DNA from: Lentzea terrae
GTDB lineage: Bacteria; Actinomycetota; Actinomycetes; Mycobacteriales; Pseudonocardiaceae
Length of the DNA stretch: 64,000 bases
Reading direction: 5' to 3'
Assembly (NCBI RefSeq): GCF_003265345.1
Contig: NZ_QFWW01000030.1
Coordinates: forward strand, 372,001 to 436,000
Shown here piece after piece: positions 40,827 to 48,145 of the stretch. A program made the position numbers and the translations under genes. The notes under the pieces were generated by a model. That model made no database searches, was not told where the DNA came from, and worked only from the letters and a program-made list of their open reading frames with translations. Positions within the stretch are counted from its first letter, which is position 1. Every line of letters begins with the position of its first letter.

Positions 40827-41477
40827 ACCGTGGTTGCCGAACCCACCTTCCGCCAGCTTCCTCCGGTCCTCCGCCGTCACGTCAACGTTGGGCGGTGAGA
40901 GAAGGAACACCCTGCTCGTGATCTTGTCCATCGACCCGCGCAGAGCGAACGCGAGACCGGCCGAGAAGTCGACGAGACGCTTGGCGTCCGCGTCGTCCAT
41001 GTCGGTCAGGTTCAAGATCACCGGAGTGCCGTCGCGGTAGTGCTCCCCGATCGTGCGCGCCTCGCTGTAGTTACGGGGGTGAAGCGTGGTGATGCGCGCC
41101 AACGGGTTGCCTGCCGGCTCAGCGACCGGGCGCAGTCTGCTCACGGGCTCGCGCTGCGGCTCGACTGCGAGTGCGCCGTGCACGGGTGCATCGGCGTTCC
41201 AGCGTCGCGTGCTCGAGGGGCTGCCCCCGCGCCGCGACTCCGGCTCGTAGTCGTCCGACTCGTCGATGTCGGCCCGGTACCCGGAGCCCGAGAGCTCCGA
41301 CCGGCCCGGTGTGAACACACGGCTGCGCCGCGGATAGGGGTCGTAGTCGTCGGCCTCGGCCGCGTACTCGGACCGGTAGTCGCCGTAGCGGCCGCGGTCG
41401 TCGTCGTAGCCGGGGTCGTCTGCGTACTCGGCGGGGACCATCCCGAAGTAGGCCTTCAGCTTGTGCAAAGCGCTCAT
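40824..41477 (-). CDS. sepF: cell division protein SepF
   Basis: FtsZ membrane tether of 217 residues. The N-terminal amphipathic membrane helix MSALHKLKAYFGMV is followed by a long acidic, Tyr/Arg-rich linker (about 20-110) and the conserved FtsZ-binding core (about 125-217) with TLHPRNYSEARTIGEHYRDG, VILNLTDMDDADAKRLVDF and RVFLLSPPNV. ATG 41477 has a GAGGAGGGG ribosome site. It sits after yggS in the usual order. Confidence 0.95.
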   Translation of the reverse strand: MSALHKLKAYFGMVPAEYADDPGYDDDRGRYGDYRSEYAAEADDYDPYPRRSRVFTPGRSELSGSGYRADIDESDDYEPESRRGGSPSSTRRWNADAPVHGALAVEPQREPVSRLRPVAEPAGNPLARITTLHPRNYSEARTIGEHYRDGTPVILNLTDMDDADAKRLVDFSAGLAFALRGSMDKITSRVFLLSPPNVDVTAEDRRKLAEGGFGNHG

Positions 41478-41544
41478 TCCAGCCCCTCCTCGGCGGTTCC
41501 CCACTCTTAGGGACGGTGCGGACGGTCCCGAGGTTCCCGACAAC

Positions 41545-42246
41545 CTAAGGCAACGTTAGCCGTCGACTGCCGAGCAACGCCGTTCCGACACGCACACAGG
41601 TCGATCCGTGCGAGATGGCATCCTCCAGGTCTCCGCTCATCCCCGCTGACACATCGCGGACACTGGGATGATCATCACGTAGGCCTGATACCACTGACGC
41701 CAACGCCTCAAACGCCTGCGATGGCTTCATCGTCAGGGGAGCGACAGTCATCGCACCTCGGAGAATAAGATCACCCGAACGAGTGATCGCGCCAGCGAGT
41801 TCACCGACATCCGGGATCGGGCAGCCGCCTCTCGACGTGTCGCCGTCGATGCTGACCTGCAGCAACACGTCGAGCTGGACGCCCTTCGCGTGAGCCGCTC
41901 GCGCCAGTGCCTCGGCCAATCTGACGCTGTCCACCGAGTCGACCTGATCGGCCCATTCGACGACGGACTTCGCCTTGTTCCGCTGCACTCTGCCGACCAT
42001 GTGCCATCTCGCATCGACGAGATGTCTCAATTGGCCGACCTTCGCACTCGCTTCCTGATCGCGGTTTTCGGCGAAGTTCCGCAGCCCGAGTTCGTACAAC
42101 AGCTCGACATCGCTCGCGGGCCAGGTTTTCGTCACCGCGAGCAACATCACTTCGGAACGATCACGCCCGGCCGCTTCGCACGCGTTCGCGATGCGTTCTT
42201 CGACCTCCGCGAGGTTCGCTTTCAGCTCTTCCCGGCGACTGCTCAC
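41545..42246 (-). CDS. YggS-family pyridoxal phosphate-binding protein
   Basis: A 233-residue single-domain PLP carrier (PLPBP). The PLP lysine is in LLAVTKTWP and the C-terminal phosphate-binding SAGMSGDLEDAISHGST and VRVGTALLGSRR are intact. It helps keep PLP homeostasis; no enzyme activity is known. GTG 42246 overlaps the pgeF stop by four bases. Open frame extends upstream but is only the shadow of pgeF. Confidence 0.95.
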   Translation of the reverse strand: MSSRREELKANLAEVEERIANACEAAGRDRSEVMLLAVTKTWPASDVELLYELGLRNFAENRDQEASAKVGQLRHLVDARWHMVGRVQRNKAKSVVEWADQVDSVDSVRLAEALARAAHAKGVQLDVLLQVSIDGDTSRGGCPIPDVGELAGAITRSGDLILRGAMTVAPLTMKPSQAFEALASVVSGLRDDHPSVRDVSAGMSGDLEDAISHGSTCVRVGTALLGSRRLTLP

Positions 42247-42947
42247 GGCTCGATCCAAATGACCGACGCGAGCCGCCCGGTCGGAGCTTGCCTGCGGTGG
42301 CTGAAGAGGTCCTTCTCCTCGAACGTGCAGCGCGGATCGACGCCGATCTTGCCGACCCCGGCGCTCGCCAGCTGGTTCCACAGCCCGGCGCGCAGATCGA
42401 GAGCGGGAGTGCCCTTGCGCGACTTCGAGGCGCTGCCGGGCAGGTGCTTCTCGACGTCCTTCTGCATGTCGGCGGGCACCTCGTAGCACTCGCCGCACAC
42501 CGCTGGGCCCAGCAGGACCTCGATCCGTTCCAGCTCGGCGCCCTGAGCCAGCATCGCTTTGAGCGTCTCGACGACGACCCCGACACGCGCGCCGACACGC
42601 CCGGCGTGGACCGCGCCGACCACGCCGGCCTCCTGATCACCGAGCAGCACCGGGACGCAGTCGGCCGTGAGCACCACGAGCCCGAGACCAGGCTGTTTCG
42701 TCACTGCGCCGTCGGTCGCCTCCAGCGGCTCGGCCCGCGGACCGTCGACCACCCCGACCGTCCGGCCGTGCACCTGTTCCATCCACACCAAACGGTCCGG
42801 CGTGAGACCGATGCCCTCGGCCAGGCGAGCGCGGTTGGCTTCAACGGCCTTCTGATCGTCCCCCACGTGATCACCGAGGTTGAACGAGTCGAACGGAGTC
42901 TTGGAAACGCCACCAGCGCGTGTGGTGACAACACGACGAATGCGCAC
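42243..42947 (-). CDS. pgeF: purine nucleoside phosphorylase / multicopper-oxidase-like PgeF
   Basis: YfiH/laccase-domain protein of 234 residues. It has the zinc-site residues of the family: MEQVHGRTV, LTADCVPVL with the Cys and AVHAGRVG with the His. PgeF proteins edit peptidoglycan precursors or act as purine nucleoside phosphorylases. GTG 42947 is favoured because TAGGGT stands 6 bases upstream (42954-42959), directly after the ftsZ terminator; GTG 42953 is also in frame. Coupled to yggS. Confidence 0.92.
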   Translation of the reverse strand: MRIRRVVTTRAGGVSKTPFDSFNLGDHVGDDQKAVEANRARLAEGIGLTPDRLVWMEQVHGRTVGVVDGPRAEPLEATDGAVTKQPGLGLVVLTADCVPVLLGDQEAGVVGAVHAGRVGARVGVVVETLKAMLAQGAELERIEVLLGPAVCGECYEVPADMQKDVEKHLPGSASKSRKGTPALDLRAGLWNQLASAGVGKIGVDPRCTFEEKDLFSHRRQAPTGRLASVIWIEP

Positions 42948-42953
42948 ACCCAC

Positions 42954-42959
42954 ACCCTA
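42954..42959 (-). promoter_or_regulatory. -10 box of a leaderless promoter for pgeF
   Basis: TAGGGT on the minus strand lies 6 bases before GTG 42947 and only 3 bases from the end of the 51-bp palindrome that follows ftsZ. Confidence 0.5.
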
Positions 42960-42962
42960 AAA

Positions 42963-43013
42963 CGATGAAGGGCTCCTTCCTCCACCTGAGGTGGAGGAAG
43001 GAGCCCTTCATCG
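42963..43013. terminator. 51-bp perfect palindrome after ftsZ
   Basis: A 25-bp arm starting CGATGAAGGGCTCC is perfectly repeated in reverse complement around one central base (42988). It starts five bases after the ftsZ stop codon and should form a very stable hairpin that ends the ftsZ transcript before the pgeF promoter. It is the longest perfect stem in the window. Confidence 0.9.
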
Positions 43014-43018
43014 AGCTC

Positions 43019-44329
43019 TCAGCGCCGCATGAAGGGCGGCACGTCCACCTCGTCGTCCGGGTCCTCCGTGACCGGGACCGGACGCGACGGCAGCGAGCCG
43101 TTCTGCGACAGCGACCGCGGCACCGAAGGCACGTATCCGTTGCCCTGCACCGGCGAGGGCTGCGGCGGCACCGTGGTGGGCGGCTGCGGCTGTGGCTGCG
43201 GCACCGGCGGGGCGGGCTGCTGGACCGGAGGAGGCGTCTGCACCACGGGCGGCGGAGGCGTCTGCGCGACCGGCTGAGGCGTCGGGGCGTGCGTCGGCGC
43301 GGCCGTCGCCGTGGCGATCGGCCCGGTAGCCGTCCGCGGCGCCGAGGACAACGCCGTCGGCTCCAGCTTCTTGTGCGTGGGCCCACCGCTGTCGAACCCG
43401 GCCGCGATCACCGTGACCCTGACCTCGTCGCCGAGGGAGTCGTCGATGACCGTACCGAAGATGATGTTCGCGTCCGGGTGCGCGGCCTCCTGGACCAGCG
43501 ACGCGGACTCGTTGATCTCGAACAGGCCCAGGTCCGAGCCGCCGGCGATGGACAGCAGCACGCCGTGCGCGCCCTCCATCGAGGCCTCGAGCAGCGGAGA
43601 GTTGATCGCCTTCTGCGCGGCCTGGACCGCGCGGCCCTCACCGCGTGCGGAACCGATGCCCATCAACGCCGATCCCGCGCCGGACATGACCGACTTGACG
43701 TCGGCGAAGTCCAGGTTGATCAGACCGGGGGTGGTGATCAGGTCGGTGATGCCCTGGACACCGGAGAGGAGGACCTCGTCCGCCGAGCGGAACGCGTCCA
43801 TCAGGCTGACACCGATGTCGCCCAGCTGGAGCAGCCGGTCGTTGGGGATGACGATCAGGGTGTCGCACTCGTTGCGCAGCGCCTGGATGCCGTCTTCCGC
43901 CTGCTTGGCGCGGCGCTTGCCCTCGAACGAAAACGGCCGCGTGACGACACCGATGGTCAGTGCCCCGAGCTTGCGGGCGATCGAGGCCACCACCGGCGCG
44001 CCGCCGGTGCCCGTGCCGCCGCCCTCACCGGCGGTCACGAAGACCATGTCGGCCCCCTTGAGGACCTCCTCGATCTCCTCGCGGTGGTCTTCGGCGGCCT
44101 TGTGCCCGACCTCGGGGTTCGCGCCGGCACCGAGGCCGCGCGTCAACTCGCGGCCGATGTCGAGCTTGACGTCGGCATCAGACATCAGCAAGGCCTGTGC
44201 GTCGGTGTTCACCGCGATGAACTCGACGCCCTTGAGCCCGACCTCGATCATGCGGTTGACGGCGTTGACGCCGCCACCACCGATGCCGACGACCTTGATC
44301 ACCGCGAGGTAGTTGTGCGGGGGCGTCAT
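43019..44329 (-). CDS. ftsZ: cell division GTPase FtsZ
   Basis: Tubulin-like ring protein of 436 residues. GTP-binding loops: KVVGIGGGGVNAVNRM, GEGGGTGTGGAPV (tubulin signature) and NLDFADVKSVM with the catalytic-loop acidic residue. A Pro/Gln-rich linker (about 325-415) leads to the C-terminal peptide DDEVDVPPFMRR that binds SepF and others. ATG 44329. Normally ftsQ is directly upstream; here about 7.7 kb separates them, so ftsZ depends on its own leader. Confidence 0.98.
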   Translation of the reverse strand: MTPPHNYLAVIKVVGIGGGGVNAVNRMIEVGLKGVEFIAVNTDAQALLMSDADVKLDIGRELTRGLGAGANPEVGHKAAEDHREEIEEVLKGADMVFVTAGEGGGTGTGGAPVVASIARKLGALTIGVVTRPFSFEGKRRAKQAEDGIQALRNECDTLIVIPNDRLLQLGDIGVSLMDAFRSADEVLLSGVQGITDLITTPGLINLDFADVKSVMSGAGSALMGIGSARGEGRAVQAAQKAINSPLLEASMEGAHGVLLSIAGGSDLGLFEINESASLVQEAAHPDANIIFGTVIDDSLGDEVRVTVIAAGFDSGGPTHKKLEPTALSSAPRTATGPIATATAAPTHAPTPQPVAQTPPPPVVQTPPPVQQPAPPVPQPQPQPPTTVPPQPSPVQGNGYVPSVPRSLSQNGSLPSRPVPVTEDPDDEVDVPPFMRR

Positions 44330-44640
44330 CGGATCCGCCTTCCTGATCGTGGTCCGTGCTGTGGTGCTGGGTGGTGATGCACCCGGATTGAAACTCTCAA
44401 CCTCTCGTCGAGGTCCAGAGTTATGTCAACCCCATATGTTCCTGCTGGACGGTAAGCACCGGCGGTGCGTCGGTCCAGCAGGCGCGCCGTAGGGTCCCAA
44501 CACTGTGCGCTACTACTCCCCGGTCGTGCCGTCAAGTAGTGCGCACGGCCCTGAGGACGACGCACCACAAGCGTAGTCGGACCTCGAATCAGAGATCGTC
44601 TCGCCCGCCTTATCGATGCTTTTCTGTCGGTGGTGCTCGC
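44330..44640 (-). promoter_or_regulatory. ftsZ leader and two large dyads, no gene
   Basis: This 311-base gap has no convincing reading frame. Nearest ftsZ, TTGACA (44424-44429 on the minus strand) followed by TAACTCT looks like the conserved actinobacterial ftsZ promoter region, and ACCTC-GACGA-GAGGT forms a dyad just after it. Farther on, CCTGCTGGAC (44441-44450) pairs with GTCCAGCAGG (44473-44482) and encloses GCACC-GGC-GGTGC, and GTGCGC-TACT (44505-44514) pairs with a partner ending at 44546 with a two-base bulge. These may be terminators or operators at the island boundary. Confidence 0.55.
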
Positions 44641-44646
44641 TAGCGT
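44641..44646 (+). promoter_or_regulatory. -10 box of a leaderless promoter for the first lectin gene
   Basis: TAGCGT lies 6 bases before the ATG at 44653. Confidence 0.5.
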
Positions 44647-44652
44647 CGCCTC

Positions 44653-45543
44653 ATGGGGATGAAAAAGCTGTGCATCGCCCTCGTGGCGATCGCACTGGGG
44701 GCAGTGACGGTCGCACCCGCGAGTGCGGCGCAAGACGGAAACCAGATCATCGAGATCGAGAACGTCGCGTTCGGGCAGTGCCTGCAGCCCTCGACGCCGG
44801 AGCCGCACTCCCGGATCGCGTTCGGCGACTGCGGCGGCGCGGTCAACCAGCGGTGGGAGCTGATCCCGGTGGGCGGGGGCAAGCACCTGCTGCGCAACCT
44901 GGCGAGCAACGAGTGCGTGGGCGACACGTACGGCCACTACTACTGCGACGACGAGGAGGTCACGGCACAGACCGAGCTGGTGACGGCCGCGGACGGCACC
45001 ACGCGCTTCAAGTTCGGGGACGAGTACCTGGAGGGGTTCGCGTACTCCGACGGCAGGCGGGACGCCTGGATCACCCGCTTCGCCGACACCCGCGAGCAGC
45101 GCTGGCGGGTGCGCCAGGTCGGCACGACGACGCCGGTCGACACCACCGGGCAGATCGTCCGGATCCGCGCGGTCAGCTTCGACTACGGCTGCATCAGGGT
45201 GTCGGACGGCCCGTGGCAGCTACCGACCGGCAAGTGCGTCGACTCGCCGGAGGAGAAGTTCCAGCGGATCGAGCTCGGCGACGGCAGGACGGCGTTTCGC
45301 AGCGTCGCCAACGGCAAGTGCGTCACCGCGAGGAACGACACGCAGTCGTACCTGGACGTCAACGTCGACTGCACGCCGGACGACGTCCGCCAGCAGTTCA
45401 CCGTCGAGCCGACCAGGACCGGCTCGGTGCGGATCCGGCAGTCTGCCGGCGATCGTTACATCACGCCGGGTTCCGACGTCTACCTCAGGACACGGGACCG
45501 CAGCCTCAACATGTGGCAGCTCTGGGAGCTGCTGCCGGCCTAG
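44653..45543 (+). CDS. secreted ricin-type beta-trefoil protein, first tandem copy
   Basis: A 296-residue exported protein: Sec signal (residues 1-25, ALGAVTVAPASA) then two beta-trefoil units (about 30-155 and 165-296). QxW-type hallmarks are visible as NQRWELIP, EQRWRVRQ, RQQFTVEP and MWQLWELL, and conserved Cys residues follow the G-x-C-L/V pattern (FGQCLQPS, NGKCVTA). Such domains usually bind sugars; no attached enzyme domain exists. Its TAG stop forms part of the CTAG target duplicated by the IS inserted right after it; its own terminator hairpin now lies on the far side of the IS. Confidence 0.87.
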   Translation: MGMKKLCIALVAIALGAVTVAPASAAQDGNQIIEIENVAFGQCLQPSTPEPHSRIAFGDCGGAVNQRWELIPVGGGKHLLRNLASNECVGDTYGHYYCDDEEVTAQTELVTAADGTTRFKFGDEYLEGFAYSDGRRDAWITRFADTREQRWRVRQVGTTTPVDTTGQIVRIRAVSFDYGCIRVSDGPWQLPTGKCVDSPEEKFQRIELGDGRTAFRSVANGKCVTARNDTQSYLDVNVDCTPDDVRQQFTVEPTRTGSVRIRQSAGDRYITPGSDVYLRTRDRSLNMWQLWELLPA

Positions 45544-45558
45544 CTTGAGTTTTAACCT
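45544..45558 (+). repeat. left terminal inverted repeat of the IS
   Basis: CTTGAGTTTTAACCT, perfectly complementary to 47118-47132. Confidence 0.92.
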
Positions 45559-45654
45559 CTGAGTGGCTGGGCGAGACCCTGGTTGATCATGAGTGAAGCC
45601 CTTGGTTGATCATTCTTCTTGTCTAGGGAAGAAGATCGTCACCAAGGGCTTCAG

Positions 45655-47124
45655 TTGATCAGTGTGCACGATGCCGGTTCTGCCGGTGCGGTCGGGGAGC
45701 TGTCCGGGCTACGGCAGGAGTTCTACCGGTGCCTGACGCGGCGGGCGGACGCGTTGTTCGAGCTGACCGACGCTGTGTTGTGTGCGGACGGGCCGGTCCG
45801 CTCGGTCGCGGAGTTGTCACTGGCCGGTGAGCATCGCCGCGGGCATGGCAGCGGCTATGCCGCGCTGGCCCGGGGCCGGGTGGACATCGACCGGTTACGC
45901 ACCGCCCTGGCGGCGGTGTCGCTGCCTCGTGCGGCGGACGGGCGGCTGGTGCTGGCGGTGGACGTCACCTGCTGGCTGCGCCCGGAGGCGCACACGTGCC
46001 CGCAGCGGATCCTGTGTCACACCTACGGCCGGGGCAAGGACCAGCACATCATGGTGCCAGGCTGGCCCTACTCGATCGTCGTCGCCTTGGAGAGCGGGCG
46101 GCACTCGTGGACCGCGCCGCTGGACGCGGTCCGGCTCGCGCCCGGCGATGACGCCGCGAGCGTGACCGCCCGCCAGATCCGTGGTGTCGTGGACAGGCTG
46201 GTCACCGCCGGGCACTGGTCGCCGGGGGACCCGGAGATCCTGCTCGTCGCCGACGCCGGCTACGACGGACCCCGGCTCGCGCACGTGCTGGCCGATCTTC
46301 CGGTCGTCGTGCTGGTGCGGATGCGGCCGGACCGGGTGTTGCGCCGGCCCGCGCCGCCGCTGCGGCCTGGCCCCAGTCCGGGCCGGCCTCGCCGCCACGG
46401 CGACGAGTTCGCCTTCGGCGACCCGAACACGTGGGGCGAGCCGGATATCACCCTCGAGACCACGACCCGGCTCTACGGTCCCGCGCTGATCCAGGCCTGG
46501 GACCGGCTGCACCCCAAGCTCACCTCCCGCACCGCCTGGACCGGACACACCGGAGACCTGCCCATCCTCGACGGCACCGTGATCCTCCTGCAGGTCGAGC
46601 GCCTGCCCTCCGGGGCGATCCCGAAACCCGTGTGGCTCTGGCACTCCCGCACCAGCCTCACCCAGACCGAGATCGATCTGGCCTGGCAGGCGTTCCTGCG
46701 CCGCTTCGACATCGAGCACACCTTCCGCATGCTCAAACAGACTCTCGGCTGGACCACCCCGAAACTGCGCTCACCCGAAGCGGCCGACCGCTGGACCTGG
46801 CTTCTCCTTGCCGCCTGCACCCAGCTCCGCCTCGCCCGCGATCTCACCACCGATCTGCGCCGCCCCTGGGAGAAACCCCGGCCGGCCCAACGACTCAGCC
46901 CGTCACGGATCCGCCGGGGGTTTCGCAACCTGCGTCCACAACTGGCCTGTCCCGCCCGTGTCCCGAAACCCTCACACCCCGGCCCAGGACGCCCCGCAGG
47001 ACTGCCCAACCACCGGCCCGCAGCACGCCATGACGTCCACACCGTCACCAGCGCAAACAAGCAGAAACCCCAGCGCGGCAAGAAGACCCAGTCGAGCAAC
47101 CCACGACCTCGCCGAACAGGTTAA
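45655..47124 (+). CDS. IS701-like DDE transposase
   Basis: A roughly 489-residue transposase with an RNase-H-like core: first Asp in VLAVDVTCWLRP, second in LLVADAGYDGPRL and the Glu in FDIEHTFRMLKQTLGW, in DDE order. The C-terminal tail is basic (KPQRGKKTQ), suited to end binding. The start is uncertain: TTG 45655 or GTG 45664, since no strong ribosome site is seen. The frame is intact and the ends and target duplication are clean, so the element may be recent and active. Confidence 0.92.
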   Translation: MISVHDAGSAGAVGELSGLRQEFYRCLTRRADALFELTDAVLCADGPVRSVAELSLAGEHRRGHGSGYAALARGRVDIDRLRTALAAVSLPRAADGRLVLAVDVTCWLRPEAHTCPQRILCHTYGRGKDQHIMVPGWPYSIVVALESGRHSWTAPLDAVRLAPGDDAASVTARQIRGVVDRLVTAGHWSPGDPEILLVADAGYDGPRLAHVLADLPVVVLVRMRPDRVLRRPAPPLRPGPSPGRPRRHGDEFAFGDPNTWGEPDITLETTTRLYGPALIQAWDRLHPKLTSRTAWTGHTGDLPILDGTVILLQVERLPSGAIPKPVWLWHSRTSLTQTEIDLAWQAFLRRFDIEHTFRMLKQTLGWTTPKLRSPEAADRWTWLLLAACTQLRLARDLTTDLRRPWEKPRPAQRLSPSRIRRGFRNLRPQLACPARVPKPSHPGPGRPAGLPNHRPAARHDVHTVTSANKQKPQRGKKTQSSNPRPRRTG

Positions 47125-47132
47125 AACTCAAG
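47118..47132 (-). repeat. right terminal inverted repeat of the IS
   Basis: Complement of the left repeat; contains the transposase stop codon at 47122-47124. Confidence 0.92.
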
Positions 47133-47147
47133 CTAGTCGCGCCGGAT

Positions 47148-47182
47148 GATCGGGCGGTCTCCTCGACGGAGATCGCCCGATC
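47148..47182 (+). terminator. displaced terminator of the first lectin gene
   Basis: GATCGGGCGGTCTCC pairs with GGAGATCGCCCGATC (15 bp, one mismatch) around TCGAC. The same hairpin follows the second lectin gene at almost the same distance from its stop, showing that this one belonged to the first lectin before the IS came between. Confidence 0.8.
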
Positions 47183-47218
47183 TCGTCACTTTCCGCTCTG
47201 CAGCGAGTGATCAACCGC

Positions 47219-47224
47219 TACCGT
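47219..47224 (+). promoter_or_regulatory. -10 box of a leaderless promoter for the second lectin gene
   Basis: TACCGT lies 6 bases before the ATG at 47231, as in the first copy. Confidence 0.5.
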
Positions 47225-47230
47225 CGGTAG

Positions 47231-48103
47231 ATGGGGACGAAGATGCTGAGCGTCGCGCTGGCCGCGATCGCTCTGGGGGCAGTGATGGTCGCACCAGCGA
47301 GTGCGGCGCCGGAAGGCAACAAGATCGTCGAGATCAAGAGCGCGGCCGAGGGGCTGTGTCTCGACTTCAGCAGAACTGACACGCCCTACGCGGGCCTGGG
47401 TGCCTGCACGGGCAGTGCCGCGCAGCAGTTCGAACGGATCCCGACCGCGACGGGCTCGTACCTGCGCAACGTCGGGGACGGGCGCTGCCTGGACGGGTAC
47501 CGCGTCAGCGTGGTGGAGAAGCGGTGCGAGCCCGACATCACCGGCCAGCGGTTCCAGGAGGTGCCCGATTCCGACGGCGCGGTGAGACTCTCGGCCACGG
47601 GGCAGAAAGGCACCACGTTCCTCGACTCGGTGCTGTTCCCCCTCTACGGCGAACTGGCCATGTCGGACGACCCCGCGCGGCCGACGCAGCGCTGGTTCGT
47701 CCGCGAGGTCGGGACGGTGCCGCCGCCGCAGCTCGCCACCGTGGTCAAGGTGCGGCACGCCGAACAGGACATCTGCCTGTCCGACAGCCAGAAGTACATG
47801 AACGAGCTGAAGCCCTGCGACACCGCGCCGGGCTTCGAACGAATCGACGCGGGCAACGGACTCGTCGCGCTGCGCAGCCAGGCGAGTGGCAAGTGCCTGG
47901 CGCTGTTCCGCAGCGAGTACGTGTGGCTGCAGACCTGTGCCGTCAGCTCGGCCGCACAACAGTGGAAACTCTCCGATGACGAGCTCGGCAACTACACGGT
48001 GTCGAACGGGGACCGATACCTGACACCACGGGACAACCAGGTGAAGGCCCTGAGCTTCTTCGGAATCGGCCTCGCGCAGCACTGGCAGCTCCCGGCGGCC
48101 TAG
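47231..48103 (+). CDS. secreted ricin-type beta-trefoil protein, second tandem copy
   Basis: A 290-residue paralog of the lectin 2.6 kb to the left, with the same layout: a near-identical signal peptide (ALGAVMVAPASA), two trefoil units and QxF/QxW hallmarks AAQQFERIP, TQRWFVREV, AQQWKLSD and AQHWQLP. Cys residues follow GLCLDF, GRCLDG, DICLSD and GKCLAL. Sequence between copies has diverged well below identity, so the duplication is old or the copies have different ligands. Ends with a strong two-way terminator. Confidence 0.87.
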   Translation: MGTKMLSVALAAIALGAVMVAPASAAPEGNKIVEIKSAAEGLCLDFSRTDTPYAGLGACTGSAAQQFERIPTATGSYLRNVGDGRCLDGYRVSVVEKRCEPDITGQRFQEVPDSDGAVRLSATGQKGTTFLDSVLFPLYGELAMSDDPARPTQRWFVREVGTVPPPQLATVVKVRHAEQDICLSDSQKYMNELKPCDTAPGFERIDAGNGLVALRSQASGKCLALFRSEYVWLQTCAVSSAAQQWKLSDDELGNYTVSNGDRYLTPRDNQVKALSFFGIGLAQHWQLPAA

Positions 48104-48114
48104 TCGCCCGCGTG

Positions 48115-48145
48115 CCGGGCGGTCTCTTCGACGGAGACCGCCCGG
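48115..48145. terminator. bidirectional terminator between lectin 2 and the desaturase
   Basis: CCGGGCGGTCTC pairs with GAGACCGCCCGG (12 bp perfect) in the gap between two convergent genes, one base before the desaturase stop. Confidence 0.85.

Larger units (their letters stand above)
45544..47132 (+). mobile_element. complete IS701-like insertion sequence, 1589 bp
   Basis: The element is bounded by 15-bp perfect inverted repeats, CTTGAGTTTTAACCT at 45544-45558 and its complement at 47118-47132, and flanked by the 4-bp direct repeat CTAG (45540-45543 and 47133-47136). A CTAG/YTAR duplication is typical of the IS701 family. It encodes one transposase whose stop codon lies in the right repeat. 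Removing the element and one CTAG copy restores a lectin gene followed directly by its terminator. Confidence 0.92.
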
